Of a stretch of DNA of 64,000 nt, positions 36,300 through 47,691 are shown piece after piece. The notes below the pieces were generated by a model, which saw only the letters and a program-made list of their open reading frames with translations, was not told the DNA's origin and did not search any database. Position 1 is the first letter of the stretch, and every line of letters begins with the position of its first letter. The position numbers and the translations under genes are program-made. Origin of the DNA: Branchiostoma floridae (taxonomy: Eukaryota; Chordata; Leptocardii; Amphioxiformes; Branchiostomatidae); the NCBI RefSeq assembly GCF_000003815.2, contig NC_049980.1, positions 15,650,915 through 15,714,914 on the forward strand, given 5' to 3'.

Positions 36300-36964
36300 A
36301 AATCTGCGCGCGCGTTAAAAATCTGCGCGCGCGTTAAAAATCTGCGCGCGCGTTAAAAATCTGCGCGCGCGTTAAAAATCTGCGCGCGCGTTAAAAATCT
36401 GCGCGCGCGTTAAAAATCTGCGCGCGCGTTAAAAATCTGCGCGTTAAAAATCAAGTTGTTTTTTTCAGAAAATGCGCAGGGAGAAATTCTTGAAAATGTG
36501 ACCCCATTATATGATTTTCAATCCGTTACCTGATTTTTTGGTTTGAAAACTTAAAAATGAAAAGCCCCTGATTTTAGGTCCCTTGAGAATAGGTTACTTT
36601 GCATCTCCTGAATATTTCAAAATCACTTAAATTTGACACAAATACATGGGAAAATTACTAATATGAGGCTTGGTATTGTAAAATATAACAGCTTGAGGCT
36701 TTTCTCCATTCTGCAAGCTTCATTCCATCTTTTCTCAAGCAGATTGTTCGCATGCAAATTGGACTACAGAAGGGGATATTGTACTCAAGAATTATACATT
36801 ATGATACTTAATTTTAACTTGTGTTCACTTTTTTAAGCTTTTAAGTTTAAAGCTGCAAAAAAAGTTTTTAAATCCCCAGGGAATCAGCTAATTTCCATAT
36901 TTTAACGCGCAGATTTTTAACGCACAAGTTTTAACGCGTAAATTTTTAACGCGCACAAAACCCC
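36258..36964. mobile_element. AGMO: Inverted-repeat element at the AGMO 3' end
   Basis: The left end reads GGGTTTTCTGCGCGTTAAAA; the right end, reversed, reads GGGGTTTTGTGCGCGTTAAAA. Both are followed by further TTAAAAATC-type repeats, in opposite orientation at the two ends. About 707 bp, no transposase, no obvious target duplication. Confidence 0.7.
36271..36452. repeat. 19-bp minisatellite with alternating GC core
   Basis: Eight full units TGCGCGCGCGTTAAAAATC start at 36286, 36305, 36324, 36343, 36362, 36381, 36400 and 36419. They are bounded by 15-bp short units at 36271 and 36438 that lack GCGC. Units look identical. The stop of AGMO falls in the first full unit. Confidence 0.97.
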
Positions 36965-37160
36965 AACCTTATAAGATGAAGTCACCATGTCATGTGTTGG
37001 AAAGTCCTACTACACCCTACTAGTCTCACATCTCTGAAATCAGCAGATAGTAATACTGTGTGTTCAGATTACGGTTCTGAAAAAAATAGGTCGGTTGGTA
37101 GTATAGCTATGGATGATGTTTTTTTTTTCTTTATGATTTCAGCCAGTTTAGCAATGTGAA

Positions 37161-37166
37161 AATAAA
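37161..37166 (+). promoter_or_regulatory. AGMO: Possible AGMO polyadenylation signal
   Basis: First AATAAA after the AGMO stop, beyond the element. Use is inference. Confidence 0.3.
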
Positions 37167-37210
37167 TGCACCAGAGTGCTAGTATTTTCAACATCGTATT
37201 TTGATAGCAT

Positions 37211-37398
37211 TTGACATCACAGCAAAACTGGACTGGTGAGAGATGTTGGAAAACGTCACTCTACGAGGCTCTCAGATCGAAACTCCTTGTCAGAGGTCGA
37301 CCCCCCAAACGGCAGCAGGTTTTTGCCATGGTCAGTCGGGTGACCAGAAACCGACATTTTTCTAGGCCTGATCGTCCTCACCGTGCAGCACCAAGAAT
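37211..37398 (+). pseudogene. Open-frame fragment interrupted by a MITE (unrecognised)
   Basis: The frame reads through KLLVRGRPPKRQQVFAMVSR and reaches the MITE at 37399. Without the insertion it would run on for about ten residues past the duplicated ACCAAGAAT. No family recognised; may be a transposon scrap or chance. Confidence 0.2.
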
Positions 37399-37597
37399 TG
37401 CTCTCCAAGCAGAGGTTAGGCTCCGGCTGTTTTTTGACGTTTTTCTTAGTCGTTTTTACCGGGCTTTCTATTTTGTATTGAATCTTGTATGTTATGTTTT
37501 GACAATATAAGATACAATACAAAATGCAAAGCCCGATAAAAACGACTAAAGAAAACGTTAAAAAAACAGTTGGAACCTAACCTCTGCTTGGAGAGTA
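37399..37597. mobile_element. TACTCTCC MITE, copy 3
   Basis: 199-bp hairpin with CTCTCCAAGCAGAGGTTAGG ends. Perfect 9-bp direct repeat ACCAAGAAT at 37390-37398 and 37598-37606. It interrupts an open frame beginning near 37211. Confidence 0.9.
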
Positions 37598-37606
37598 ACC
37601 AAGAAT

Positions 37607-38249
37607 AGCTGACATCGGTATCGGCTCCATTTACGTAACATGAAATAAAGTTGACATTACTACCGGGCCTACTGTTAAGCTGCTAGCTCATTTACAACCT
37701 TACATAACTCACCTAGTCGACCTTCCTGCTGGTTTGGTACTTTCAATGGCATATTTTTACGTGTTCAATCGTATAGAAAGGTAATACCCTTTGGAACCCT
37801 GTGGAAACCACTTTGCGTGCTGAGCTCATCTGAACATGACGGTAAAGTGATTCAATTCATGGCGACACCAGTAGCCAAAATACCGAACTAGTAATACTAG
37901 GTCTAAAATCGGACACGTCAATCTGTCCATCCTGTGTATATATTACGTCACATACAAAAATATTATAACACTCCAACAATATATTGAGATACTTTAATGT
38001 GTTTGTTGGGTTTGTCTACAGCAATACTAGGATGCATAGACAGAATTAGTGAGAAAGTTGCAATAACGAATAAAACAAGAAATTTAAAAAAAAATCTCAA
38101 ATATGCCACAGAGTCATGAGATCGTTGGTTTCTTGTTGCATTTTTAAAAATCTTTCTTGCTGTTTTTCTTTGAGGAGAAAGGCCCGGGCTGTGTGTCTGG
38201 AACATTACCCACTACGGTTCGATCCGTCTTCCTGTCGTCTACTATATTA
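37607..38249. other. Intergenic, no feature seen
   Basis: 640 bp without a supported gene or repeat. Confidence 0.45.
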
Positions 38250-38733
38250 AGGTCTCATTGATGTATTACTCCGCGAGTGGGTAATTAAAGAGATCCGAGC
38301 CAAAAATGAACGGCTGCACGGACGCATGTTTTGAGCGGTGAGAAATTTCCTTTTAGCCAGCGGAACTGACGTCAAAAGTTAGATTGGTGAAAGCTTATTT
38401 GTAACTGAAGAAATTAGCAGGTAAAGTTTTGCAGCCGCGCGCTAGGTCGGAGGTACACAGTCGTGGGTTCTGAGTGGTGCGGTTGTACACTAGCAGCAAA
38501 AAAGTGCCTTTTGTGGGGATTGACTAATCGTAGTTTGTAATTGCTATAAAAAAAGTTCCTATGTATAGTTTACGTTGGCAATTTTTTCCCACGATATAGA
38601 GTAAATGTGCTCGACATAGAATGAAAAATCTGCTGAAATTTCACGTAGCTTCATTATAAACGCGCCCATTTTAACCACGAATTATAACTATGGAATTAAG
38701 TCTATGGGAAGAAGAAACTCATCAATGAGACCT
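38250..38733. mobile_element. GGTCTCATTGATG-ended MITE, copy 3
   Basis: Same ends and interior as 1125-1606 with small deletions and substitutions; flanked by TTA/TAA. Confidence 0.85.
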
Positions 38734-39724
38734 TAACGTCATCCACCCTTCGCAGCATTACCGGGCAACTGTCTGACCACGCGAGCTTGAACGAGTATCC
38801 CACATCTGTGCCTCTTTCTATCAGACTCGCTGAGCGACTGCACAACAATCAAATTGAAGTTGTATCTAAAAGGAACGAAGCGCACAAAACGTATTAAGTT
38901 AGTTTTTGTAAATCTTAATCTACGAAACCCGTTGTGCGATCTACCAAACCTTTTCCGCAGCGCCGCGGCCCCAGCCTCTGGAGAAGTTGGGTTGATTATG
39001 TAACTACGCTGGAAGCTGGCTACCATACATATAAGGCACACAACACGTTATGTAAGTAAGTACAGGAAATCGATGATTTCCCACTGGTCTCTCCAAGATC
39101 CAAGATCATAGTCGTGCAGCGTGTGCAGGCCGCGTTCTCCCCGCGACAGAGCCGATCAATGGTTTGCATACTAGTACGTAAACGCAAGGGCATTTATTCA
39201 TTTCTGATTATATAATGTCCATTTTGTTTATCTCTGAGTTTTTTCGGCCGAGTGTTTTTTTCTGTCGAGTTGTGGCCCCGGTTTCTTTCACTCACATCTC
39301 CAGAGCAATCTGAATTCAGTGTCCAAGTCTCAGCGCCATACAAGAATATCAACAAGACGGGAGATCAAAAGGAGAATTTTGGTCGCCATATCATTGTTAC
39401 AACAGATGTGTTTGAGTTTCGAGGTCGACAATGCAAGAGTAGACTTTGCACTGCTTCCAAAAAAAGAAGTCAAACCCAACCTGTTAGAAATAGCCAACAC
39501 TAGTATTAGAGTAGAATATTGTTCATGACTGTCCATTGTCACTATGTATATACCGTGTAGATTTGTACAGTCTGACTGCACACACAGACACACACACAAA
39601 CACACCGACCCTCGTGAAAACATAACCCACATGAAATGGATAAAAACAGAGGCACCTGACTTCAGGATGTTTTTAATTCCTCTCGAAAGTACGTTCGCTG
39701 GACACATGTAATGCTACGTGCGTG

Positions 39725-39756
39725 CAAGGACGTTACATCAGGATGTAACGTCCTTG
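39725..39756. mobile_element. Ultrashort palindromic insertion, copy 2 (32 bp)
   Basis: Perfect 15-bp arms CAAGGACGTTACATC / GATGTAACGTCCTTG around AG. Exact 7-bp direct repeat GTGCGTG at 39718-39724 and 39757-39763. Confidence 0.88.
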
Positions 39757-39791
39757 GTGCGTGTGAGGAATGTTGCAACAGATATTGTGAT

Positions 39792-40114
39792 GGGTGTTCG
39801 GAATTACCGGTCCGGGCCGGACCGCGGAATTACCGGTCCGGTCTGTTTAGGGGGCGGAAAAACCGGTCCGGTCTGTTCTGCGTTTATCTACGCCCCCTGG
39901 CAGGAAATAGCAGAATTGCAATTGGTATGCTGTGTTCCCGTATATCACAACATGAAGCGCATTGATTGGATGCATGGGGTCCGCATGCTAATGTCACTGT
40001 TTACGTCAGATCGATCGGCGACGGTTAACATAAACATTGCACTGGTGGAAAGTTTGCCATGCCCGATACGCTGAACGGAACCTACTGCCAACAACACTCA
40101 AAGCAGTAAAACCG
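39792..40114. repeat. Long inverted repeat, left arm
   Basis: Begins GGGTGTTCGGAATTACCGG with several ACCGGTCCGG words. Reverse complement of 43941-44264 with a modest number of differences. No matching target duplication at the two outer ends. Confidence 0.85.
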
Positions 40115-42321
40115 ACACTAGCTTGAGACAAATAATAGGTCGACAATGATCAGAGTATGATCAGAGTGAGATTTTCTTGTTGGGCCGGCTTTCATTTCAT
40201 ATATGGAATCGTGAAAATAGGATCGTGATCAAAGAACTGAAGTCTGGGAAATCTTCAGACACTTGCAATCGCAATCGTCATTTTGCATTTCATCATGCAA
40301 AAATTCAATATACCTATCAAGAAAAGCCAGCTTGACAAACCATATCACATTCTCTATATAAATGACAGATTTTACCGTGATCGATATTGATTGTTGTCTT
40401 ACACTTGTCGCTAAAGACGAATATTTTTGTTTTGAAGACAACAATCCCATGTAATCACCTGCAAAAGCTCGCACGCCGATCGGAAAGACGCCCGTGTAGT
40501 TTTCAGAGCCGAAACCGTGAGTCGTGGGTTACCCTAATATATTCGAATTAAACCAAGGCAAAGTGCCAAATAGTCATCTTAATTTGTATGTTGGAAATAG
40601 ATTTGACAGGAATTGACCAAAGGTGGGCTTTCAATGTTTCGGCAGTCTCGTGTCGGCCAGCTGAACGCGTGGGAAAAAGTTGAAACAAGAGTGACAGTCC
40701 GGGGGTGCCTGGCGTCTTACACGGAGCGCCGCGAGTCTGTGACTGTCGCAGACTCGTGCTGATTTCGTTACACATCGAGTGCGTAGAATTAGATAATGAT
40801 AATAATACCACAGAGAACCTAAAATACAGTGGTTTGTTCTTTGGAGCTCTTGGCTTGATTCATTTCCAAAAGTAAACAACACTTGTATTTTAATTCAAAT
40901 CCCACAGACCGACAATGCCACAGCCTGGCTGTTACTATGGTTGTGATTGTGATTGGCAGTCGTGCGGCTTCCTCTGTAATGATATCCCTAACCTACTTAG
41001 CATATCGGTACCCTTTGATCAGGTCGACAGAAGTCCACAAACTGCCGAACGATAGCTTTTCAGGATCGTGTAGAACTTCCTACATTACGTTAGAAATCGG
41101 AGACAATTTCTAATATTCCCATTACAAATGTCTCACTGAGTATAACCTTTTTTTCTTTGCAAGTGGAAATATAAGGTTTGCCTGAGTTGGTTATTTACCA
41201 TATACATGTACAAGGTGAAATTGTAGAACCATATTATGCCCGGTCATAACTTTCTATAGATCATTTCCGGTCATTTCTATAGATAAGCTGATGCTCATTT
41301 GTTAGGAATTGATTGATATCATAGCTACTTTTCTAGAGGCGGACTTTTCGGATATTTTTTTCTTCTTAGAAAGCCGGAATATATTTAATATACATTGTGT
41401 AATACAATATACAATTTACAATATACATTGTATAATGTAACCATATGCCCGGATATACTATGTATTTCTAGATAAGCTGATGGTCCTTGTTTAATTAGTT
41501 ATTGATATCACAACTACTTTACTAGACGATAACTATGTTTTCATCCGACGACTTTGCTTGAAATAATGCTGCTGGTCGTCGAGGGTGCCGAGGGGCCCAA
41601 CAAGACCTACCTGTTCCTGACGGAGCTTCCTGACGGAACATCGCTGACTGCCGCTCCTGATCGTCGCACCGACGAAATCAATACAAGGCATTCTTTCAAC
41701 TTTATGTGCTTTAATGTATTTGTTGATCGTATATGTCTGTTCAATGTTGTGTTGTTTGGCGTAACTAATTAACCGTATCTGTTGAAACTTGTGAAGTCGC
41801 AACTAATATTACACTTACTTCTATGTATATACTACATACACTACATACAAAATGTACTATTATTAGGTAGCTACATTTCTAAGTCAGAATAAAGGGATTC
41901 GGGGTTCCATCCGTTGCACACTGCTGATCGTCGGGGGTGCAGCTCCACCAAGAAGCCCTAGCCTCTACCAGGCTTCGCGGATCGGTGGTTTAATTGTAGA
42001 AAATGGACAAATAGAGTCAATGGTACGCTAGGGGAGTCAGCCGGCTAGAGGAGTTGTTTTCCTCGCCGACGGCCTGGAGTACATTCAACCTTGCAGCGAT
42101 CCTAGATTCTGATGTCCTGGTTTAACAACTGACACTAACATGAGGCAATAACTGTCATGAGCTCTTGATTTCAAAATCTTGATATAAAAAAATAGCATTA
42201 TAGAAGTCCATCGTCCATATATTAAAAAAATTGCATTTCCGATTCATACTGCAAGAAATGTCGAGAGGGGGTTGTATGAATGAGCCCCAAAACAAAAGAA
42301 CATATAATCTTCTGCTTGTAC

Positions 42322-42352
42322 CAAGGACGTTACATCAGATGTAACGTCCTTG
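42322..42352. mobile_element. Ultrashort palindromic insertion, copy 3 (31 bp)
   Basis: Same 15-bp arms as copy 2 around a single A. Exact 7-bp direct repeat CTTGTAC at 42315-42321 and 42353-42359. Confidence 0.88.
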
Positions 42353-42916
42353 CTTGTACAAAAATATCGCTGTTAACAGTGGTGACGATGTACCCCCATT
42401 TTAAACCTTGTTTATTGATTCTATAATCTACAACTACAGTGTAGCTGCTGAAAATTATAGGTGAGAAACTGTTCCAGCTCCTTTAATTTGGAGAATACAC
42501 ATGTACACATCATAAAACGTTTAAAACCTGGAAGGTAAGTTCATACGAGAGCTTTCCATCATCATTGTGCAGCTACCAGATCGACCATCATCTATTCCAA
42601 ATGTGGAAATACGGTAGGTACATCGCTAAATGTAAGATGAACTTCCATGCCTTTGTCATCTTAAGTCGCGGTGGCACCATATATCAGTATAAATCACAAC
42701 TGAATCTGTCTAACAATTTGTGCACGCCTGTTGAACTTTACGATGTGGGTTTACGATACATGCTATTCCAAAATACCTAAAATATATTAATCGGTACTAA
42801 ATATCGCTATGAAATAAAGTAAACCAAGAAACATAATCAAACACTGTGGAAAAACAAGCCCCGTGCTGATAGTTGTATATAGCACAGGCCCATTCTTTGA
42901 AAACATGCCGTCAAAC

Positions 42917-42936
42917 CAATGCGATTAACCTCCTTG
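42917..42936. mobile_element. Ultrashort insertion, copy 4, one arm decayed (20 bp)
   Basis: CAATGCGATTAACCTCCTTG keeps the TTAACCTCCTTG arm of copy 1 and a CAA start. Exact 7-bp direct repeat GTCAAAC at 42910-42916 and 42937-42943. Confidence 0.7.
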
Positions 42937-43789
42937 GTCAAACTCAAAGAAGCCGCGCCCCGCCCGCATATGTGTCAATCAAATTGAGCGGCGCGGCAAG
43001 AGGGCCCGGGTCAGACCCATTTTTGCTACAATGCTACCGGTATCTGAACATCTATTAAACACATTCACCCGCAGAAAACATCTATTGGTTTCTATTTCAA
43101 TAATGTAGGTCCCATACATCCGCTCAAAACCACAAAGTTTGACAACATTCCTCACTTTCTGAACCCCACACAAAACCACGCCGACTGCGTGTGTCATACC
43201 AAGGAGAAAAGTGCCTTTAAACTCTATAGTGTATATAACATCTTTGGTCATATCTAATAGAAAGCGAGTAAGTAGTAGCTCTAAAATACATAGTTGCACC
43301 ATTCCAGATATGTATTTGCTGTGCACAGATATTCCTATCAAAATTCAAAGGTGGCTTTCAAACTGCGCACTGGTGCATGTTCCCGATCTTGATCACGCCC
43401 GGCGGCAATATCAAAGTTGCCGGTGACTTGTGTTGTCCGGTTATGTTTGGTTTTCTGGGAACATGTACAGGCGCTTTATATTGACGTTGCAATGGTTGCA
43501 TTTATCTCAGCATTGTTTGAATACACATATTTTTGAATGAAGAATTATTTCAAAGAAAATATGGTTATGAGAATTGTTCTTTCGTGTTAGGAAAATAGCA
43601 AAAGTTTAAGATCGGCTAGCCATTTTACTTAAACACAGTCTAATTACGTTGCATACGCGGTAGAACCCCGCCCTTCCGACCAGACGCTGTTAAATTTCTG
43701 CCGTAAATCAGGCTGTTTGATTAATAATAATGCTCATGAATATTCCGTGTACACGGTATTCAATGAATATTCTGAATACAACCGACCGG

Positions 43790-43807
43790 TGAGGTGAGGT
43801 GAGGTGA
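43790..43807. repeat. GGTGA microsatellite
   Basis: GGTGA repeated four times in tandem. Confidence 0.8.
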
Positions 43808-43940
43808 GAATCGACCGCTCTTCACGTGATACCGTCCCGTAAATACGGCCGTATTACGATCGGATTTACGGCGTGTACACGATTATGCTAATCGTAATCG
43901 CCCCATCGTAATCTACGATAACGTTAGTGTTCAAAAGTGA

Positions 43941-44264
43941 CTGTTTTACTACAGTGAGTGTTGTTGGCAGTAGGTTCCGTTCAGTGCTTCGGTCATGGCA
44001 AACTTTCCACCAGTGCAATGTATATGTTAACCGTCGCCGATCGATCTGACGTAAACAGTGACATTAGCATGCAGACCCCCATACATCCAATCAGTGCGCT
44101 CCATGTTGTGATATACAGGAACACACCATACAACATGCAATTCTGTTCAATTCTGCCAGGGGGCGTAGCTACACGCAGAACAGGTCGGACCGGTTTTTCC
44201 GCCCCCAAACCAGACCGGACCGGTAATTCCGCGGTCCGGACCGGACCGGTAATTCCGAACACCC
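43941..44264. repeat. Long inverted repeat, right arm
   Basis: Reverse complement of 39792-40114, including the GGAATTACCGGTCCGG cluster at its outer end. Confidence 0.85.
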
Positions 44265-44530
44265 GTTTGACTGATTTATGTTACAATTTTTAAGACCATA
44301 TATCCGAAATAAAGCGCTTTAATACCAACAAGCTTTCGATCAGTCCTCTGATCCTTCTCAAGTTGAAATGACCCAGAGCCTTTGATCATGTATGATCTTG
44401 AGGTCAACAAGCCCGCACGCGACTTCATCATGTGTCCGACAATCTGTGTCAAAGGTCAACATACGCTCTTACGTTCGAGCGTACGACGGCCTGTGTGATG
44501 TGTGTAATAGTGCAAGGAGGTTTATAAAAC

Positions 44531-44749
44531 TACTCTCCAAGCAGAGGTTAGGCTCTGGCTGTTTTTTAAAACGTTTTTTTAGTCGTTTTTATCGGGCTAT
44601 CTATTTTGTAATTTTTCTTGAAGTATGCCAGCCAAACTTGAGTCAAACTTCAGTTAGGTTTTGACACAGCAAGATAAAATACAAAATAGAAAGCCCGATG
44701 AAAACGACTAAAAAAACAGAGCCAGAGCCTAACCTCTGCTTGGAGAGTA
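44531..44749. mobile_element. TACTCTCC MITE, copy 4
   Basis: 219-bp near-complete hairpin with TACTCTCCAAGCAGAGGTTA ends. Flanks TTATAAAAC and GTTAAAGCT do not match, so the duplication has decayed or the site was rearranged. A CAAGGAGGTT half-site lies 8 bp to the left. Confidence 0.85.
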
Positions 44750-45455
44750 GTTAAAGCTTCAACGGTAAGTGCAAGTAACGTTACGTACTAAACGTTAGCA
44801 TCTTCCAGTAGATGTGTTGTCACGCAACAGTCGGTTTCCTGGCCACAAGGAAAAGATGGATGACGATGTGATATCTTGATGAAGCTAGAGGGACGTAAAA
44901 CGGAGGTCCCGTGCTCGAGGAGGTGCCTCGACCACGTTAATCAGCCCCATTACTCATAATTTGGGTAACGTTACCTTAGTACTGGCTGGCAAAATACACC
45001 TGGTGATTACGATTATTATTATAACCACTCGCGTATACTGTGTCCAGCGAGTGTGTCAAAGGTCAACGAACGTTCGAGCGTAAAAACAGCCTCGAGTCAT
45101 GTGTCTGTTTCACTGAAGGCGAGCTCAATAAAAACATATCGCCCTGACTGATGACAGATTCTGATCATAATATTTGCTGAACGGACTACAAAACTCACAC
45201 ATGGCATATGTACTGTATAGAGCTCCCACATGCGTATTATGTCAGGGATTGCCTTCATATCATAGTAGTATAAAATGTTCAGAATCAGATATCTTAAAAA
45301 TCTCATTGATATTTAACACTAGTAGACAGTACAACATGAGGACTATTGGTATATCCTATTTTTATATTTCAGCCATACATAGTATGGTGAAATATATTGT
45401 ATTCGTAATGTTTCTTTCTTTCTTTCTTTCTCCTGTCAAATTTTCAAAGTGATTC
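44750..45455. other. Intergenic, no gene seen
   Basis: 700 bp; a short TTCTTT-type run at 45411-45431 precedes the satellite. Confidence 0.45.
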
Positions 45456-45459
45456 ATCT

Positions 45460-46540
45460 CCGTCGTTCGTAAACCGAATGACCTGAAATTTGGCACAATG
45501 GTAGAGTGGGCTAATACCCTCGGGTGTTTTTTCCAATTTTTTCATATCTGTCTCTTAAGAGGTTTTATTAAGGTTTTTTGGTCAATTTTAGACCAAAACT
45601 GTATATTTTGGCCCCTGTACCCTGGTATTACAACCAAATGAGTTGAAATTCGACACAGATGTGCCTTGATAATGCCCCCATATAAATTCAATAACACTTT
45701 TGGTGTACAGTACAACAGAATGCTTATTTTTGCGATTTTTTGGCCAATTTTTGACCAAAAAAGGACACTTTTGGCTCCTGTACCTTGGTATTACAACCGA
45801 ATGAGCTGAAATTTGACACAGATGTGCCTTGATAATCCCCCCATATAAAGTCAATAACACTTTTGGTGTACAGTACAACAAAATGCTATTTTTTGGTCAT
45901 TTTTTTACCAAAAAAGGACACTTTTGGCTCCTGTACCTTGGTATTACAACTGAATGAGCTGAAATTTGACACAGATGTGCCTTGATAATCCCCCCATATA
46001 AATTCAATAACACTTTTGGTGTACAGTACAACAAAATGCTATTTTTTGGTCATTTTTTGACCAAAAAAGGACACCTTTGACTCCTGTACCTTGGTATTAC
46101 AACCGAATGAGCTGAAATTTGACACAGATGTGCCTTGATAATCCCCCCATATAAATTCAATAACACTTTTGGTGTACAGTGCAACAAAATGCTTATTTTT
46201 TCGATTTTTTGTTCATTTTTTGACCAAAAAAGGACACTTTTGGCTCCTGTACCCTGGTTTTAAAACCAAATGATCTGAAATTTAGTATAGGAGTGTTATA
46301 CACATATGCGCACATGGATGCATCAACACTTTAGGCATACAGTACAACAAAATGCTTTATTTTGCGACTATTTGGCCATTTTATTACCAAAAACGTACAC
46401 CTTTGGCTCCTGTACCCTGGTTTTAAAACCAAATGACCTAAATTTGGGTAAAAGGGTGCACTAGATACTTATTCAAATGACGGATGTATAATTTTTGGCA
46501 TAAACCTCTTCAAAATGATATATTTGGGGATTTTTTGTCA
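45460..46540. repeat. 153-164-bp satellite, about six units
   Basis: The marker CCTGTACC recurs near 45613, 45776, 45929, 46082, 46246 and 46408. Each unit also carries ATGAGCTGAAATTTGACACA and GGTGTACAGTACAAC. The central units are most alike and the edges more diverged, as in a locally homogenised array. Confidence 0.92.
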
Positions 46541-46677
46541 TTCTCCAATTTACTTGACTTGTTTTGGCCATTCTCGGCGTTCAGTGTGTTCCATATATGG
46601 CAAACAAAGCAATAACCCCCGCCCTGGGCGACAGGTGGCAGGTGTCGGTCTGCTAATTAATTGAATTGCGCCGCCAG

Positions 46678-46764
46678 CCAATCAGCGAAGAGGAAGGAAC
46701 AATTGGTATTAAAACAAAGCGCGAATTTCCAAAACTGAAGCTGATTGGCTAACATTGTCACGTG
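46678..46764. promoter_or_regulatory. Opposed CCAAT boxes and an E-box
   Basis: CCAAT at 46678-46682 and ATTGG at 46744-46748 face each other, followed by CACGTG at 46759-46764, about 1.1-1.3 kb upstream of the PAR-bZIP start region. CACGTG is the CLOCK/BMAL-type E-box that drives vertebrate PAR-bZIP genes; a role here is inference. Confidence 0.3.
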
Positions 46765-47332
46765 TGTATGTAGACGCAACCATGCATATTTGGGAGGATT
46801 TTGAAATTTATGTTACTCAATAAAAGGTACTGCAAAGAATATGGGAAGATAATATGTGCATTATTTATATGTTAGCAATACTTTGCATGATGAAATATAT
46901 TGTGTTCGTAATGTATCTTCTTTCTCCTGTCAAATTTTCAAAGTGATGTGTCACCCTGTGCCCGGTTTAAAATTGTAGTTTGCGAGGATTTGGAGTTCAG
47001 ACAGGGTCATTTGAGCGGTAGCGGACGGTACGCGTGCATTGAACGTTAGAATACAAGTCTTTGTTATTGAATTTACCAACACTCCGCATGGCAATTGAAT
47101 ATGAATCATCAGAAAATGTTATTTGGCGGAAAACGCGGGGAAATTGGCCACTTTGCGTTTAGTTTTGATACGTAAGTTTGACAGTGGCGAGTATAACTTA
47201 CTGTTAAAATGTTCCATTTTTGCGCAGGGGTGACTTAGAACAGTCCAATGTTGCGTGGGAATGGGTATGGCTGAAATATGCTGTATTTGCACCCAAGCAA
47301 ATGTCGGCCTTTCTAGTTTTATACATTGCATT

Positions 47333-47342
47333 CTTACATAAG
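47333..47342. promoter_or_regulatory. PAR-bZIP (D-box) site 1
   Basis: CTTACATAAG; on the other strand the core is TTATGTAA, the TEF/HLF/DBP/E4BP4 binding core. Confidence 0.45.
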
Positions 47343-47352
47343 GCATAGCTTC

Positions 47353-47362
47353 GTTACATAAC
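47353..47362. promoter_or_regulatory. PAR-bZIP (D-box) site 2
   Basis: GTTACATAAC; reverse GTTATGTAAC fits RTTAYGTAAY at all ten positions. Ten bases from site 1. Confidence 0.5.
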
Positions 47363-47691
47363 CGAATTTATAAGACGCCATCGCAAATGTAATGTGCTTT
47401 GTCGGCCATATTCAGACATCCCAGAGGGAACAGAAGTATCCGCCTAACAGTGAATACAATTAGAAGTGCCCTGTTACCTAAGATTCAAGCAGATGTATGA
47501 TTGCTTGGCTGAATTTCTAGTGTTTTCGGTCAACTTGTACATTTTTGGGGTAGCTTTGGTTTTCCATGGGGATCTTACTAAAGTCATTAACGTGCTTACA
47601 ATGTGTTACCTAAGATAAGGCCATATCACTACGAAACGAGCAAAGAGACATAGACAACAACCAAACATCGCACATCTGTTTGAATCTAGGC

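Larger units (their letters stand above)
40115..43940. other. Interval between the two long inverted arms
   Basis: 3.8 kb. No transposase or other gene seen; it includes two ultrashort palindromic insertions and a small duplication near 41283-41530 (GATAAGCTGATG... repeated at 41284 and 41472). Confidence 0.5.

Noticed and set aside
36271..36452. CRISPR-like or telomere-like array
   Set aside because: Units are contiguous 19-mers without spacers, inside a transposon end in a eukaryotic gene.
44522..44758. 9-bp duplication around MITE copy 4
   Set aside because: TTATAAAAC and GTTAAAGCT do not match well enough to claim.
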